Source: Haberlea rhodopensis (taxonomy: Eukaryota; Streptophyta; Magnoliopsida; Lamiales; Gesneriaceae). Taken from it: a stretch of 64,000 nt of DNA. How positions within the stretch are numbered: the first letter of the stretch is position 1; each line of letters starts with the position of its first letter. The notes beneath the pieces are model-generated. The model had not been told where the DNA came from and did not search any database. It saw only the letters and a list, made by a program, of their open reading frames with translations. Location: contig CAJQUN010000056.1 of assembly GCA_907163345.1 (NCBI GenBank), forward strand, positions 2,542,001-2,606,000, written 5' to 3'. Of the stretch, positions 46,901-57,292 are shown in pieces. The position numbers and the translations under genes were made by a program.

Positions 46901-48866
46901 TTGGATACTGATTTTGCTACACCTCCCACACTAAATGTTTTCTAGGTCTGTAAGAGGGTTTTGTGAAATTTTCGGATTTTTTGGAGGAGATTTGGTATTT
47001 TCCTCGTAATTTTCTCATTTCTATTCCTATTTTCTACATATTTCCTACACACTCTCTCTCTTACTTGCTCTTGAATTTGTGAGTTAAATATGATGAAACG
47101 GGGGGTATTTATAGGGGTTTTGCATGGATTGAGGCTTTAAGGAATTGACATGTGTTGGGGCAATTGTATTGACAAATGTCAATACCTAATACTAATTAAA
47201 TCTTTCTTTAGCTATATTATGAAATAATTAAACAATCATTCATAAATTATTATTATTATTATTATTATTATTATTTATTATTTCTATGATTTAAATATAT
47301 ATTTGAATTTAGTGTGATAAATGGTATTTTGATGCAATGAATTTTGTTTCAATATTTTACCATTATTATGGATTTATTATTATTATTATTTTAATATTAT
47401 GCATATTTTAAGGATTATTTTAGATAGCTTCAACTTATTTTGTCTAATTTTGTAATTGAGATTTTTGGGGTGTTACATGATTCAATCAAATATACTGGGC
47501 TGTGATTATTTGGGATTTCTAACAAAAATGAGTGTATAACCTTTTAGCATTTTCCTTTCCTCTTCTGTCTCCCATCTCGCAGATAAGGAATGTTAACACG
47601 AATAAGTACTTGGGTGAGCTTCCAGATTTTGTGTCACAAATACTTGAAAGAATCAGCTCATTTCAGTCACTTCATGGTGCTACAGATGTCTCTCTCGATC
47701 AACTCACGGCAAGGAACTATGCTTAAAATATTCAAAAAAATTCTTAGTTAACTATATTATATTTATAATGTGTTCTGAGACTGTTATAAAGATGTTTTTG
47801 TTGAGTCAGCAAAGTTGCTCATCCTTCTGAGATTTATACATATTAACAGGTTAACGAGTATCCACCTGGGGTCGGTTTATCTCCCCATATAGACACTCAT
47901 TCGGCATTTGAAGGGTCGATTTTCAGCCTCTCACTTGCAGGCCATTGTATCATGGAATTTAGAAAGTACACAACCGGTGCTTGGCAGGGGAAACCCACCT
48001 CAACTGGTGATAACGAGGACCAAATATCTCAGAAAAACTTGGACTTTGTGAGGAAATCAATTTATCTTCCACCTCGATCCATTCTATTGCTATCTGGGGA
48101 GTCAAGATATGCTTGGCATCATTACATTCCACACCACAAGGTATAATTTTCATCAACAACATTGGAATTGATGATTTCGCATTAGTTTTTAACATATTTT
48201 ACCCACCAAGGATTGTTCATGCAAATATATGACCTGCTGAAAAGAAACATTTTTTTCACTTATTTATGCTAAATAAACAGTTTCATATTTTAGTCATGAA
48301 GGTAGTTGGTCAAAATAATAAATCCTTGCTATACACAGGTGGATAAAGTAAAGGACACTTTGATCCGCAGAGGTTCAAGGAGGGTGTCCTTTACATTACG
48401 CAAGGTATGTGAATTGCCCTCGTGCTTCTGTTATGATTGGTTAGATGTATGTTCCTTGCACGTTAATTTACGCTGAAAATATTGGCATCTTAAAGTGCTT
48501 GCAGCCTACGAGATGGCGTAGTTGGGTGTATTTTAGTAAAAAAAAAAAGGTAGTATTCAGCTAATTGAATTCGTTTACACCAATGGTTTAAATGGAAAAT
48601 CCCATAAGGCATCTTTTCCTTGTTAACGCGGGGTGATAAGAATTTTAATCTGTCTTCAGTATGGTAAGTCCACCAAAACCTGGAGGCTTGAAGACCGTAC
48701 CACACATTGAAATGTTAACCTTTTATATAATATGAATATTTGAGTTTCATGTCAATTTGTTTCCATATTCAATTTTCACTCATCCTTATTTCCCATTTGG
48801 ATGCAGGTCAGAAAAGGGCCTTGTCAATGTGAATTTCCTCAGTACTGTGATTCTAAAGAATATTGA
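43955..48866 (+). CDS. ALKBH8: ALKBH8-type RRM plus 2OG-Fe(II) tRNA hydroxylase, 343 aa
   Basis: Exons 43955-44254, 44752-44853, 44966-45052, 47583-47708, 47850-48140, 48339-48404 and 48807-48866 join in phase (1032 bases). Residues about 18-95 form an RNA-recognition motif (LYVANCGPAVGL; RVIVSYGE). Residues about 115-325 are an AlkB-like oxygenase: the iron ligands are His218 and Asp220 in SPHIDTH and His296 in WHHYIPHH, and Arg317 with Arg323 in RRVSFTLR binds 2-oxoglutarate. A C-terminal Cys-rich tail (CQCEFPQYC) ends the protein. In plants this protein hydroxylates mcm5U at the wobble position of tRNA-Gly, while the methyltransferase is a separate TRM9 protein; no methyltransferase domain is present here. 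The ATG follows a 5'-UTR intron acceptor (attacag). Intron 3 carries a solo LTR and intron 4 starts with GC. Confidence 0.92.
45284..47477 (-). mobile_element. Solo LTR (LTR-3), 2194 bp, in ALKBH8 intron 3
   Basis: Bounded by TGTGGGACCCG on the left and GGGGTGTTACA on the right, with a perfect 5-bp target duplication tgatt at 45279-45283 and 47478-47482. Read on the minus strand it begins TGTAACACCCC, a common start of Ty3/gypsy LTRs. There is no coding sequence, so it is a solo LTR. It contains GC-rich hairpins around 46500-46565 (ggcgcgtg/cacgcgcc). It enlarges the intron but leaves both splice sites intact. Confidence 0.92.
47709..47849 (+). other. GC-AG intron (intron 4 of ALKBH8)
   Basis: Exon 4 ends DQLT at acg, and the intron begins gcaagg rather than gt. 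The acceptor is aacag before VNEYPPG. Frame and family alignment leave no GT alternative nearby. Confidence 0.8.
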
Positions 48867-49599
48867 GCTAGAGCCTAGAAGAGTTGAAATAATTCTTGCC
48901 CGACTCAAAATCTATATGCGTCGAAACAGTAGTCATAACAATTTATGCGATTTGAGATTTTAAGTTTATGAATTAAATTTGATTTTTGTTTTAGGAAAGA
49001 AAAATGTCAATTTATGTGTTTCTTATATGCATGAAAATGTAGGTGTCCAAGTTGAGTCACTCGAGGATACAGAAGCTAAGTTATCATATTTTTACTTACC
49101 AACATAACATGTAAATATTAGAAAATAAATCCTTCGGAAAGACATTGTATCAAAATCAAACTTTACCATGTTCGAAATTTGTAAAGTGGTTCCAGTTCCA
49201 AACCTTTAATCGAAATTCAAGTCATGCTTTTTCTTCATTGCCCTCTAATTTGGGCCCTAAAATGTACATGATTAAGAATGAAATATCCCAAATTTTAAAA
49301 TGCCTCATTTAGGCTTTTCATGTCGCCTCAACTGTATTTTCTTGAAATCCTTGACCATAACCAAGTCATCGGAAAAACATCAAATAAAATGAACATATCC
49401 TCCAAAATACGTTTGATTTTATCTCCAAAGAAAACACAATCAACTTCAAGATTTGCTGAATTCTAAGAAAAAACTGATACATTTACACGAACATTTAAGG
49501 AGCACAAACCCACCAACCGACAATCAAAACAACACAAAAGAAACAGCCGAAAAAAACTATACATCAAGGCACAATACACCACTTCCTCCTAAATCATAC
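48867..49599. other. Convergent 3' flanks of ALKBH8 and the LEA gene
   Basis: ALKBH8 3' UTR is followed by LEA 3' UTR on the other strand. From about 49250 the sequence matches the flank of the second LEA copy near 53100, marking one edge of the LEA segmental duplication. No other gene is seen. Confidence 0.6.
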
Positions 49600-50274
49600 T
49601 CATTTCAGGCCTGTGTGGTGCTGGTGGTGTTGGCGGCGACGGTGGCCCCCGAGAGGCATATGCGTCTTAGCTGTCCCCGGCTGCACAGTGTCTTCTGTGG
49701 GATAATGATGGCCTTGCGTCACCGGAGCCGCACCAGCGCCATGGTGATGATGACCGAAAAGCCCGTTTTGCTTTCCGCGCAATGTCTCCGCCGCATGCTC
49801 AGCCTTGGCTTGATGCAGCCTCATATTGGCTTCAGCTTCCCTAGCTTTCCTCCGTTCTTTAGCAATTTCTTTCCCTTCCTCCGTCCTTGCTGTAGATAAT
49901 TCCGCCTATATTATACATTTTGCAGTAAAAACCATCAGAATTCACAGCTAAAATATTTGAACCAATATAAATAAAGTCGCTTGAATCTGCCTGAACCGCT
50001 CTAGCCCCATTAGACTAACCGAACCTTTTTGCTAAACACCTAAAATCAGAAACCAAAACGTATAACTTTCGAATCCCTATTTTAATCAAATACCTCTTTC
50101 CGTTTCTCCAAAAAACATTTAAAATTCTTATATTTAAGAAACTAGTTGTGCATTCAAATTGAACACATGATTAAAACTATTATATACCTTCTCTTGAGCT
50201 CTGGCTTTGAGGATGTCAACATGCTCCTTGGCGGTTGCAGCAGCGTCACTCACCTTTTGTCTTACAGACTGCAT
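49600..50274 (-). CDS. LEA_1 family (group 4) late embryogenesis abundant protein, 130 aa
   Basis: Exon 1 is 50274-50188 and exon 2 is 49905-49600, joined in phase 0. LEA_1 proteins are hydrophilic, largely disordered cytosolic or nuclear proteins that protect other molecules during drying and seed maturation. The N-terminal 29 residues (MQSVRQKVSDAAATAKEHVD) and the following Lys/Glu/Arg-rich helix (ERRKAREAEANMRLHQAKAE) are typical. The C-terminal third is rich in His and Gly (GLFGHHHHGAGA; RRRQHHQHHTGLK), which could bind metal ions. The length matches small members of the family. A G-box/ABRE (50529-50534) and a TATA tract (50338-50350) precede the gene, fitting control by abscisic acid. 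The tandem partner is at 53410-54090. Confidence 0.87.
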
Positions 50275-50337
50275 CTTTTTCTTTCGCTAAGTATTAAATC
50301 TTGTTATCCAATTGTGACTTGAAAAATCTGCAACTGT

Positions 50338-50350
50338 ATATATATATAGT
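50338..50350 (-). promoter_or_regulatory. TATA tract of the LEA_1 gene
   Basis: tatatatatata lies 64-76 bases upstream of the start codon, with a short leader between. The same arrangement is seen in the second LEA copy near 54160. Confidence 0.6.
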
Positions 50351-50528
50351 TTCGTAGATCGATGAGATAACAGATTATATTCGTCGCGTAATATATCTGA
50401 AAAAGATTTTTACATTTTATTATTAGTTAATGATTAGAGCATATCTGCCACGCTCTGCCTCGCGTCTTCCATCCAATCTATAGGCAATTTAATATTTGAT
50501 GGCTGCCAAAATTGTAACATATGGTGGA

Positions 50529-50534
50529 CACGTG
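50529..50534 (-). promoter_or_regulatory. G-box/ABRE upstream of the LEA_1 gene
   Basis: CACGTG within ggacacgtggagg, about 255 bases upstream of the start codon. This is the bZIP (ABF/ABI5-type) binding core expected in ABA-induced LEA promoters. It is absent from the paralogue's promoter. Confidence 0.65.
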
Positions 50535-50784
50535 GAGGTTGGAAACTATATATATATATATATATATGCGTTTTTTGATGTGCTAACACACATAATAAAA
50601 CATAAAACATAAAAAGGGTTTGCGTCTCATTTGCATGGGACAGGTGTCACTCATTCTATATACCTGATTTGTGCTTATTTATACATCTATTTAATATTAA
50701 CATTCATTTTTTCTAATATAATAATATTTTGGGATACTGATATGATTAAAAATACACATCTATTGTGTTTAATTGCCTACAATT

Positions 50785-51900
50785 TGATATATTTTCATGG
50801 ATAAATTGATGCATATGATGCATATGATACATAGTCGTATACTTGTTTAAATCAAGGTGGAATCGAAGAAATCGAGCTAATGACAATGAATAAAGATTAA
50901 GAAATGCATTTGAGTTGACAAGGGATCAAAGTAGACCAAGAAGAATGCATAAAAGTGGACAAAGGACCTCGATCAATCGCCACGGAAGCCGTGATCAATT
51001 GCCAAGAAAAAAATCGAGCCAACAAAATTAAAGACTCGGCGATCGATCGGCAGATTGCCGCGATCGATCGCCAATCGATCGCCAGCAGAGTCCTGGAAAT
51101 ACAAGGAAACTTGATTTTTACCATATTTTAAATATTCTAACATATCCTCCAAGCTTCCCCTACACTATAACTCGAAAAGTAGCCTCCATAAGACATAATT
51201 CAGACTTTATAATAGTTTCTAAAATTTTCTCTCAACTTTAGAAGAAGAGCTTGAAGATTCAAAGCAACGGGGACGAAAGTGACGCTCCGGAATCGTGCTG
51301 CGCTTTAGTAATTTTTCCTTTGCTTTTAGTTTAATGCTTTTTAGATTAAGTTTTGTTGTTTTTGATTTAGTCATGGTTGGCTAAACTATTTTGATTCTTT
51401 GTTGAAGGAAGACAATACCTTGGGATTTATGTTTTCAAGAGATTAATGTTCTTTTTATTGAGTATCAAGTGTTTTTCTATGATTTGTTGCCATAATTGTT
51501 GTGTTTTGATTATAAGATTGGTCATCTAATTGTTTCTTACATTCAATCTAATGATTGACCTTTGAAGCAACTAAGATTAATGATTGTCTGTTGTTGGTGT
51601 TAAATTTTTAGGAAAAATGCTTGACTAGATTAAACATAGATTCTTTGATTATGAGTTTCATCATTCTTATTAGTTTTGAATGCTATTGTTAATATTAATC
51701 TTAACTGCTGTTGTTTTGATTTGTAACGATACGGGTTAACTTAGAACGTTTGGGCTATTTAAACTAGGCATAATGTAAGATATGAGTTGAATCACTAATT
51801 GTGAATATTCAAGTAAAAATTAAATCTTTTGTGAAAATCAACGATTGAATGCATAATTCCAAGGTAGAATCGACTGAAAAACAAAGAATCGTTTTTCTCA
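50785..51900 (+). mobile_element. LTR-2 family, second copy, between the LEA genes
   Basis: It starts TGATATATTTTCATGGATAA and follows LTR-2 (35496-36810) through the palindrome cluster, the gaagaagagcttgaagattc region and the gaagacaatacc and aagattaatgatt blocks, with clear divergence. The right end is unclear (about 51890-51910). No coding sequence. It separates the two LEA genes and therefore inserted at or after their duplication. Confidence 0.65.
50971..51080. repeat. Five GATCGATC-type palindromes in LTR-2 copy 2
   Basis: Centres lie near 50974 (gatcaatc), 50996 (gatcaatt), 51044, 51065 and 51076 (aatcgatc), with spacings 22, 48, 21 and 11 bp. Two sites carry single-base changes of the octamer. 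Confidence 0.85.
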
Positions 51901-53099
51901 TAATTTAATTCATCTTATTTTAATCTTTGCTAATTAGTTAGTTCTTAGATATTTGTTAGTAATAGTTTAATTCATATACAAAACCCATTTTACTAATACT
52001 TATGCATATAATATATGAGACAATTACTACCATATTTATATTTGGTATGTGCTATAATTTTTGTTCTAGATTTGAAATTTAAAATAGTGGAGATGAAATC
52101 AACGTGATTGTGTAGGGCATAAATTTTTGTTGACGATTTTCAATAAAAACGGGAGTAGTTAAAAGGGGTAATTGGAATTGAAGAGTGAAAAAATACGAAA
52201 CCAATATTCAGAAAAAATGAGTAGGATTAATAAACATGTGTAATAATTAAAAAAAATTAAAAAAAGTGTGGGAGAGTATTTTTGGGCTTTCGAAAATAAT
52301 TCACTAAAAATAATGTCATATGATATTATCTAACCCTCTTACATTATTATGCGGAGCAGATACTATTTGATATAGTTAATACATTTGTACAAGATATATG
52401 ATACAATTATATATTATTGTACATATACTTTTTGATAAAATAATTACAAATTACTAAAATAATTTATATAGAAATAAAACCAGATAATATAATGTTATAC
52501 CAAATTTGATTGTAGCTAGTATTACATGTAATTTTATAGTAGCATTTAATTTAATTATAAATAATATAGTACAACAATAATTTGTATATGGTACACAAAT
52601 TCTTAAATGGTATCACAGTGATATGTTAAAGGTTGACAAGATAATATAATTTGTACCATATTACATATACTAACACAATTTATATATATATATATATGTT
52701 ATTTTTTTGATAATATAATTTGTACCATATTAATTAAAGGAAAATTCTCCAAATAAATCTATTCTTTTTTTGAACAAAAAGTAATTGAATTTTTTTTTAA
52801 TTAAAATTATACAAGGCGTATATCATGTTACGTTGATTTTTGTTTTTTGATACTTCAATAAAGTTGGTTCATTAATATCTTGAGTTGTGATGCTCTCTTT
52901 CAATATTTTGTATTTAACATTAAAAGCGAATATAAAGTAATTTTGACCTGAAAATATTCCTATTAAAATCCATTCGCATATAAAGAGTAAAGTTAAAAAA
53001 TCTACCAATAATTTATACTTACATTGTAAATTTATTAGCAAAATACAATATTAAGAATTTTATATTGTATCATATGCTAATTAATTTGCCTACTAATAT
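51901..53099. other. AT-rich intergenic sequence
   Basis: Very AT-rich, with a tatatatatata tract near 52680. I see no gene, and no repeat border could be set. Confidence 0.5.
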
Positions 53100-53409
53100 T
53101 GGCCCAAAATTACCAGAAAATGTATATGATTGAGAATGAAATAATCTGAATTAGGCTTTCATGTCGCCTGAACTGTGTATTTTCTTGATCATGTGGATTA
53201 TTCTCATAGTAAATCATATAAATAAATTTGCTTTGGATACCAAATTTCGAGATTTACTGAAACTAATTATAAAACTTACATTTATTCAAATTTAAGTAGT
53301 ACAAACCAACAGACTTAACAATTAAAAACACCAATAAAACAGAAGAGAGAACAGAAAAAAGCTTTTACATAAATAGTACAATATATCTCACTTCCTCCTT
53401 TGTTATACA

Positions 53410-54090
53410 TTACAGGCCTGTGCTGTGATGGCCGAGGCCGTGGCCGCCGAGAGCCGTATCTGTCGTATGGGGGCCGTGGCCGTGGCCAACGAGAGGCACA
53501 TGTGGCGTATTGTGGTGGTGGCCGGGCCCGTGGCCGACGAGAGGCACATGTGGCGTATTGTGGTGGTGGCCGGGGCCGTGGCCGACGAGAGGCACATGTG
53601 GCGTATTGTGGTGGTGGCCGGGGCCGTGGCCGCCTAGAGGCATATGTGTCGTAGTTGTCCCTGTCCCCGTCCCCGCCTGTATCACACATTTTACCGGAAA
53701 ACTATCAAATGCATAGCTAAATAGGAATTTATACAAATAAAGTCACTTGAATCTGCCTGAACCGCTCTTACAGTCTTAGCCCCATTAAAAACAATACGTA
53801 AGCATGCACCCTAGATTCAGAAACCAAAACATACAACTTTCTCGAGCTCACTTAATTTTCTTGAAAAATATCAAAAAACAAATTCTAATTTTAATGAAAT
53901 ACCTCTTTCCATTTGTCAAAAAAAAAAAAAAAAATCCTCAAAAGAAGAAATTACTTGGTGTATTCAAATTGCCCACATTATTTTGAAACTATCATGTTAC
54001 CTTCTTCCCTTGAGCTTTGGCTTTGAGGACGTCAACCTGCTCCTTGGCAGTTGCAGCAGCGTTACTCACCTTCTGTTTTACAAACTGCAT
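53410..54090 (-). CDS. LEA_1-derived His/Gly-rich repeat protein, 118 aa, 2 exons
   Basis: Exon 1 (54090-54001) encodes MQFVKQKVSNAAATAKEQVD..., clearly homologous to the LEA_1 gene at 50274. The intron has gtaac and tacag ends. Exon 2 (53676-53410) no longer encodes the LEA helix: an in-frame loss of about 73 codons joins the start of exon 2 to the His-rich tail (THMPLGGH). That tail has been expanded by 16-residue units of the form HVPLVGHGPGHHHNTP, three to four times, ending GHHSTGL. The frame is open throughout despite the 48-bp repeat, which argues for a coding role. The product would be a small, basic-headed His/Gly-rich protein that might bind metal ions. It could also be a pseudogene; its promoter lacks the G-box of its partner. 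Confidence 0.65.
53475..53640 (-). repeat. 48-bp minisatellite coding the His/Gly-rich repeat
   Basis: The word gagaggcaca (tagaggcata in the last unit) recurs at 53491, 53539, 53587 and 53635, exactly 48 bases apart, with almost no differences between units. 48 is a multiple of three, so the copy number can change without breaking the frame. Confidence 0.95.
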
Positions 54091-55240
54091 CTTTTCTTTC
54101 GCTAAATATTAATATCTTGATATATTTTTAATTGTGATTTAAGAAATTCAGATGCAAATGCATATATATATATAGGGTTTCGTAGATTGATGAGAACACA
54201 TTATATTCGTCGCGTAATATATCTGAAAGATTATTTATATTATAATATCAGAGGATATATGCCACTATGTGCCTCGTGTCATCCAGGCAGAGTTAGATTA
54301 GTTATATTATGCCACATACAATCTTTGGGCAATTTAACACTTGATGGCCTGAGAAGATTGTAACATGTGGAGGCTGGACCCCAGCGAATCATTTTTTTAG
54401 ATATAAAAATAAGGTTCGGTGGATTTTGCTTACGTCTCATCGTAACTCTTTAACTACGTGGGACCCATTCGCCAAAAACAACTGGGTTATTAACGACTTT
54501 TATATAAGAGAAAATTATAAGAAACACCACTTTTTAAAACATCTTTCAACTAAATCGCCCAAAAAAACTTCTTTTAACTAAATATATTTTTTAGAAAATT
54601 TATTTTAAATAAATCCATTTTATCAAACCCTAATATAATTAGTCCATTAATTATGATTAAAATACATTGATCTACACCTTCATCCCCAAGCATTTGCCTA
54701 CTTTCCACCATCGCGTTGCCCTCTGAAGCTTCTGATTTGTTTCTGATTTTTGTTTTTCGCAATTCTGCAAAGGATTCTTCGAACAATTGAGATAATTTCA
54801 TTTGGAATCACTTTATTAGGTTGTGTTGTGTGATCGTATTTACAATTTGTGTTGTGATTGTTGTTGATTCCTTGTTCCCTCTCAGTGAATTGTTTCTAAT
54901 TCTCTGGGTGTTTGCTTGAATTCTGTTTTAGCGACTAAATTCTGGTCGAATTTCAGTTGTTCTAGCCTCGCGTTCTTCGATCGTGATTTTCTAAAATCAT
55001 TGAATTCTTTTTCGTTGAAGTTTGGGTTACTTTTCTTAAGTTGAACGCTCAATTTTGGGCAGAAAACGTGAATCTAAAAAAATTGAGAAAATTATTCATT
55101 TATCCTCATTCTCGTTGTTTTGAATTTCTTTCCAATTCGTGCATTCGGTTTGCATTTTCGTTGCTTATATTGTTGAATCGGTCATTTGATACAAGAACGA
55201 TTTGGTGGTACAATCGCTTTATTTGATCTTGATTATTTAA
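54091..55240. other. LEA paralogue promoter and AT-rich intergenic
   Basis: The first 300 bases match the promoter of the first LEA gene (TATA tract near 54160, gattgtaacat near 54356). The rest holds an unsupported minus frame at 54801-54574 and no recognisable gene. Confidence 0.5.
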
Positions 55241-55246
55241 TTTTTA

Positions 55247-55310
55247 CATGCACCGACTGAATCTGTCTGTGCATGTAATTTCATGCACTGACCGAGTCTA
55301 TCGGTGCATG
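55247..55310. repeat. Two adjacent hairpins carrying four CATGCA (RY) cores
   Basis: CATGCA or its complement occurs at 55247-55252, 55270-55275, 55282-55287 and 55305-55310. The first pair forms a stem ttacatgcac/gtgcatgtaa, and the second a similar shorter stem. Confidence 0.7.
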
Positions 55311-56149
55311 TAAATTACATGGACCGATAATCTCATATGCAACTGTGCTTGGGATAAGTTCAAGGTGAGATAATGCAATTTTAGCAATTGAATTTTCGAG
55401 GTAAATATAATTATATAATACTTAATTTTTTGATACGAAAGTATGAATGAATTTGTTGTAAATGAGGGTATTTATATTGATAGCTGAATGTGATTGAAGC
55501 AATTTGCTAAAAACGAAGGCACAAATTGACAAAAATTTCAATTTGCTCAATTTTCACTTATTATCGTATATAATGTTGTTGGATTTTTTCGGATGAATTA
55601 TTATGTGTGCATACTTTTTCAAGTGACAAGATATTGATTTGAAGTGACAAGATATAAAGCTGGATTATTGATAGTAAAAGTTAAAAGGAAAAAATAAACA
55701 TAGATATGAATAATTTATATACCGATAAATAATATTAAAAAATCAAGGAATTATTATCCATTAGAACACTGTTTATCTTCTCCTCTCCTCTCCGGAAATG
55801 GGTATTACTGGAGCTAAAAATTTGAGAGAAAATAGGAAAATGTCACCGTTCCACTTCATCGTAACGTTCCGTTCAACTTCACTGTACGTTCCGTTCCACC
55901 GTTCCACCGTTTAATCTCCCTTGTTGCCATCGGAACACCTTCACCAAGCAAGCTCCTTTACCACCCGGTTCTTCAGAACGGTCGGCGTCGATCCGGTTCC
56001 GGAACGGCCGTTAAGGTAAACCATGGTTACAAAAGTATTCAGGAAGAAGACGAAGCAGCGCAATCCGAACGAAAATAGAAGAAATCTCGATCGAAGGCAG
56101 CGCACGATGTCTGAAGATATCAAAATAATCAAAACTGAAGTTAGTACGT
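55311..56149. other. Intergenic, possible retroelement interior
   Basis: About 55780-56000 has repeated words ccgttccac and acgttccg and a GC-rich palindromic stretch (ggttccggaacggcc). It may be the interior of the element whose LTR end is at 56150-56330, but no coding homology is visible. Confidence 0.35.
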
Positions 56150-56330
56150 ATCTCTGATGCCATGTCCATCAGAGCTATTTTCCACTGAGTTGATTTCCTT
56201 TATTCATTTCCTCTCTATATAATGTTAATTTACATAAGTAACAACTTTAATTGATATCCTAATCTAGGAAAGTATATCATTATCCCTAAATTACATTCTT
56301 GACATATATACACTGAATTAATTACGGAAT
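56150..56330 (-). mobile_element. LTR-retrotransposon end with primer-site-like motif
   Basis: On the minus strand a stretch with ctatatagagaggaaatgaataaagg is followed by tggcatcagag at 56167-56157, one base from the initiator-tRNA-Met primer site. This is the layout of a copia LTR end and primer site. The left LTR border is not resolved. Confidence 0.4.
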
Positions 56331-56364
56331 GCCGTCACATAACCTCTGATAGGGACACTAGTAG

Positions 56365-56720
56365 GGGTGTTTAATGGGTCGGGTCAATCTGGACCGCTCA
56401 AAATCGGACCGATTAGCCTGGTTCGAAATCGAAACTGGGCTAACCGATTCCGAATCGATCCGAAATCGGTAAGCTACCGGTTCTGGATTGAACTGGAACC
56501 GGATCCAATTTTTTTATTTAAGGTAATATACGTTAGATTTTTTAAAAAAATTCAAACAAACCAGTTTCGGGTTGGAACCGGTCCAACCCGGAACCGGTAG
56601 AACCGGAAACGGATCCGATCCGATTCCTTACTGTATCGGACCGGTTCCAGCCTTAGCAGATCCGAAACCGACCGGTTCGAGATCGGGTCGGACTTGATTG
56701 GGCCAATAAGAACCTTAGAC
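56365..56720. repeat. GGTTCCGG-rich dispersed repeat, copy 2
   Basis: It begins taatgggtcgggtcaatctgg and repeats accgg, ggttc and gaatcgg words around an AT-rich core, in the same order as 23120-23610. The open frames on both strands here come from the repeat and are not genes. Confidence 0.65.
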
Positions 56721-56759
56721 ACTAATATATATAAGGTTTGAAAGGGCAATTGAAATTAT

Positions 56760-57260
56760 ATATATATATATTGTGTTATACCAACATTATGCAAGACATG
56801 TAGGGTCCATTATTAAATAAGAAACACGAGGGCAGAGACATAGCAATAGGGAGGAGAAGAAGAAATAAATGGGGAGAACAACATTAAAGAGAGGGGAAAG
56901 AGAGTATATAGAGGGAGGCGACGGAAACAGAGGGACAATTATCATTGCTTTGATTCTTTAAAGAAGGAAAGGAGAGACAGACTGGATCATCTTCAACCTC
57001 TCTCTCAACTCTCTCATCAGCTTTCAAAACAACTTTCCACTTTATTTTATTTTCTCTTTTATTGTATCAAAACATTGTAATTCATCAATATTATAAGGAA
57101 TTGTTTTTTGGATAATGTCCCGTGGTTTTTCCATTAGTTTTCTACGTAAAAAAATATCTGTGTCTCATTTATTTTCTACATATTTATTAATTATCGCAAC
57201 TTTTTGGTGGTGATATTTGGCGTAGTTCGTGGGAACACTTGAGTTACGACGTGAGAACGT
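56760..57260 (+). mobile_element. Probable LTR-retrotransposon 5' LTR end and primer region
   Basis: A TATA-like gagtatatagaggg (about 56902) is followed by a leader that contains cccgtggtttttcc and ctgtgtctcatttattttc, wording typical of the R/U5 part of plant LTRs. Then comes atttggcgtagttcgtggga, close to the tRNA-primer region atttggcgccgtctgtggga of many elements. Borders and internal genes were not found. Confidence 0.4.
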
Positions 57261-57292
57261 GAGAAGATAAAGAAGGATTAAGATTCAAAGAT

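Noticed and set aside
53400..53654. Plus-strand open frames through the 48-bp minisatellite
   Set aside because: All six frames stay open in such a repeat. Only the minus frame joins to a LEA exon 1 with proper splice signals.
54574..54801. Minus-strand 75-aa frame beside the second LEA gene
   Set aside because: It has no domain, no splice context and an AT-rich end; it is more likely intergenic or repeat sequence.
56367..56749. Open frames on both strands at 56.4-56.7 kb
   Set aside because: They come from the GGTTCCGG repeat, whose words read open in several frames.
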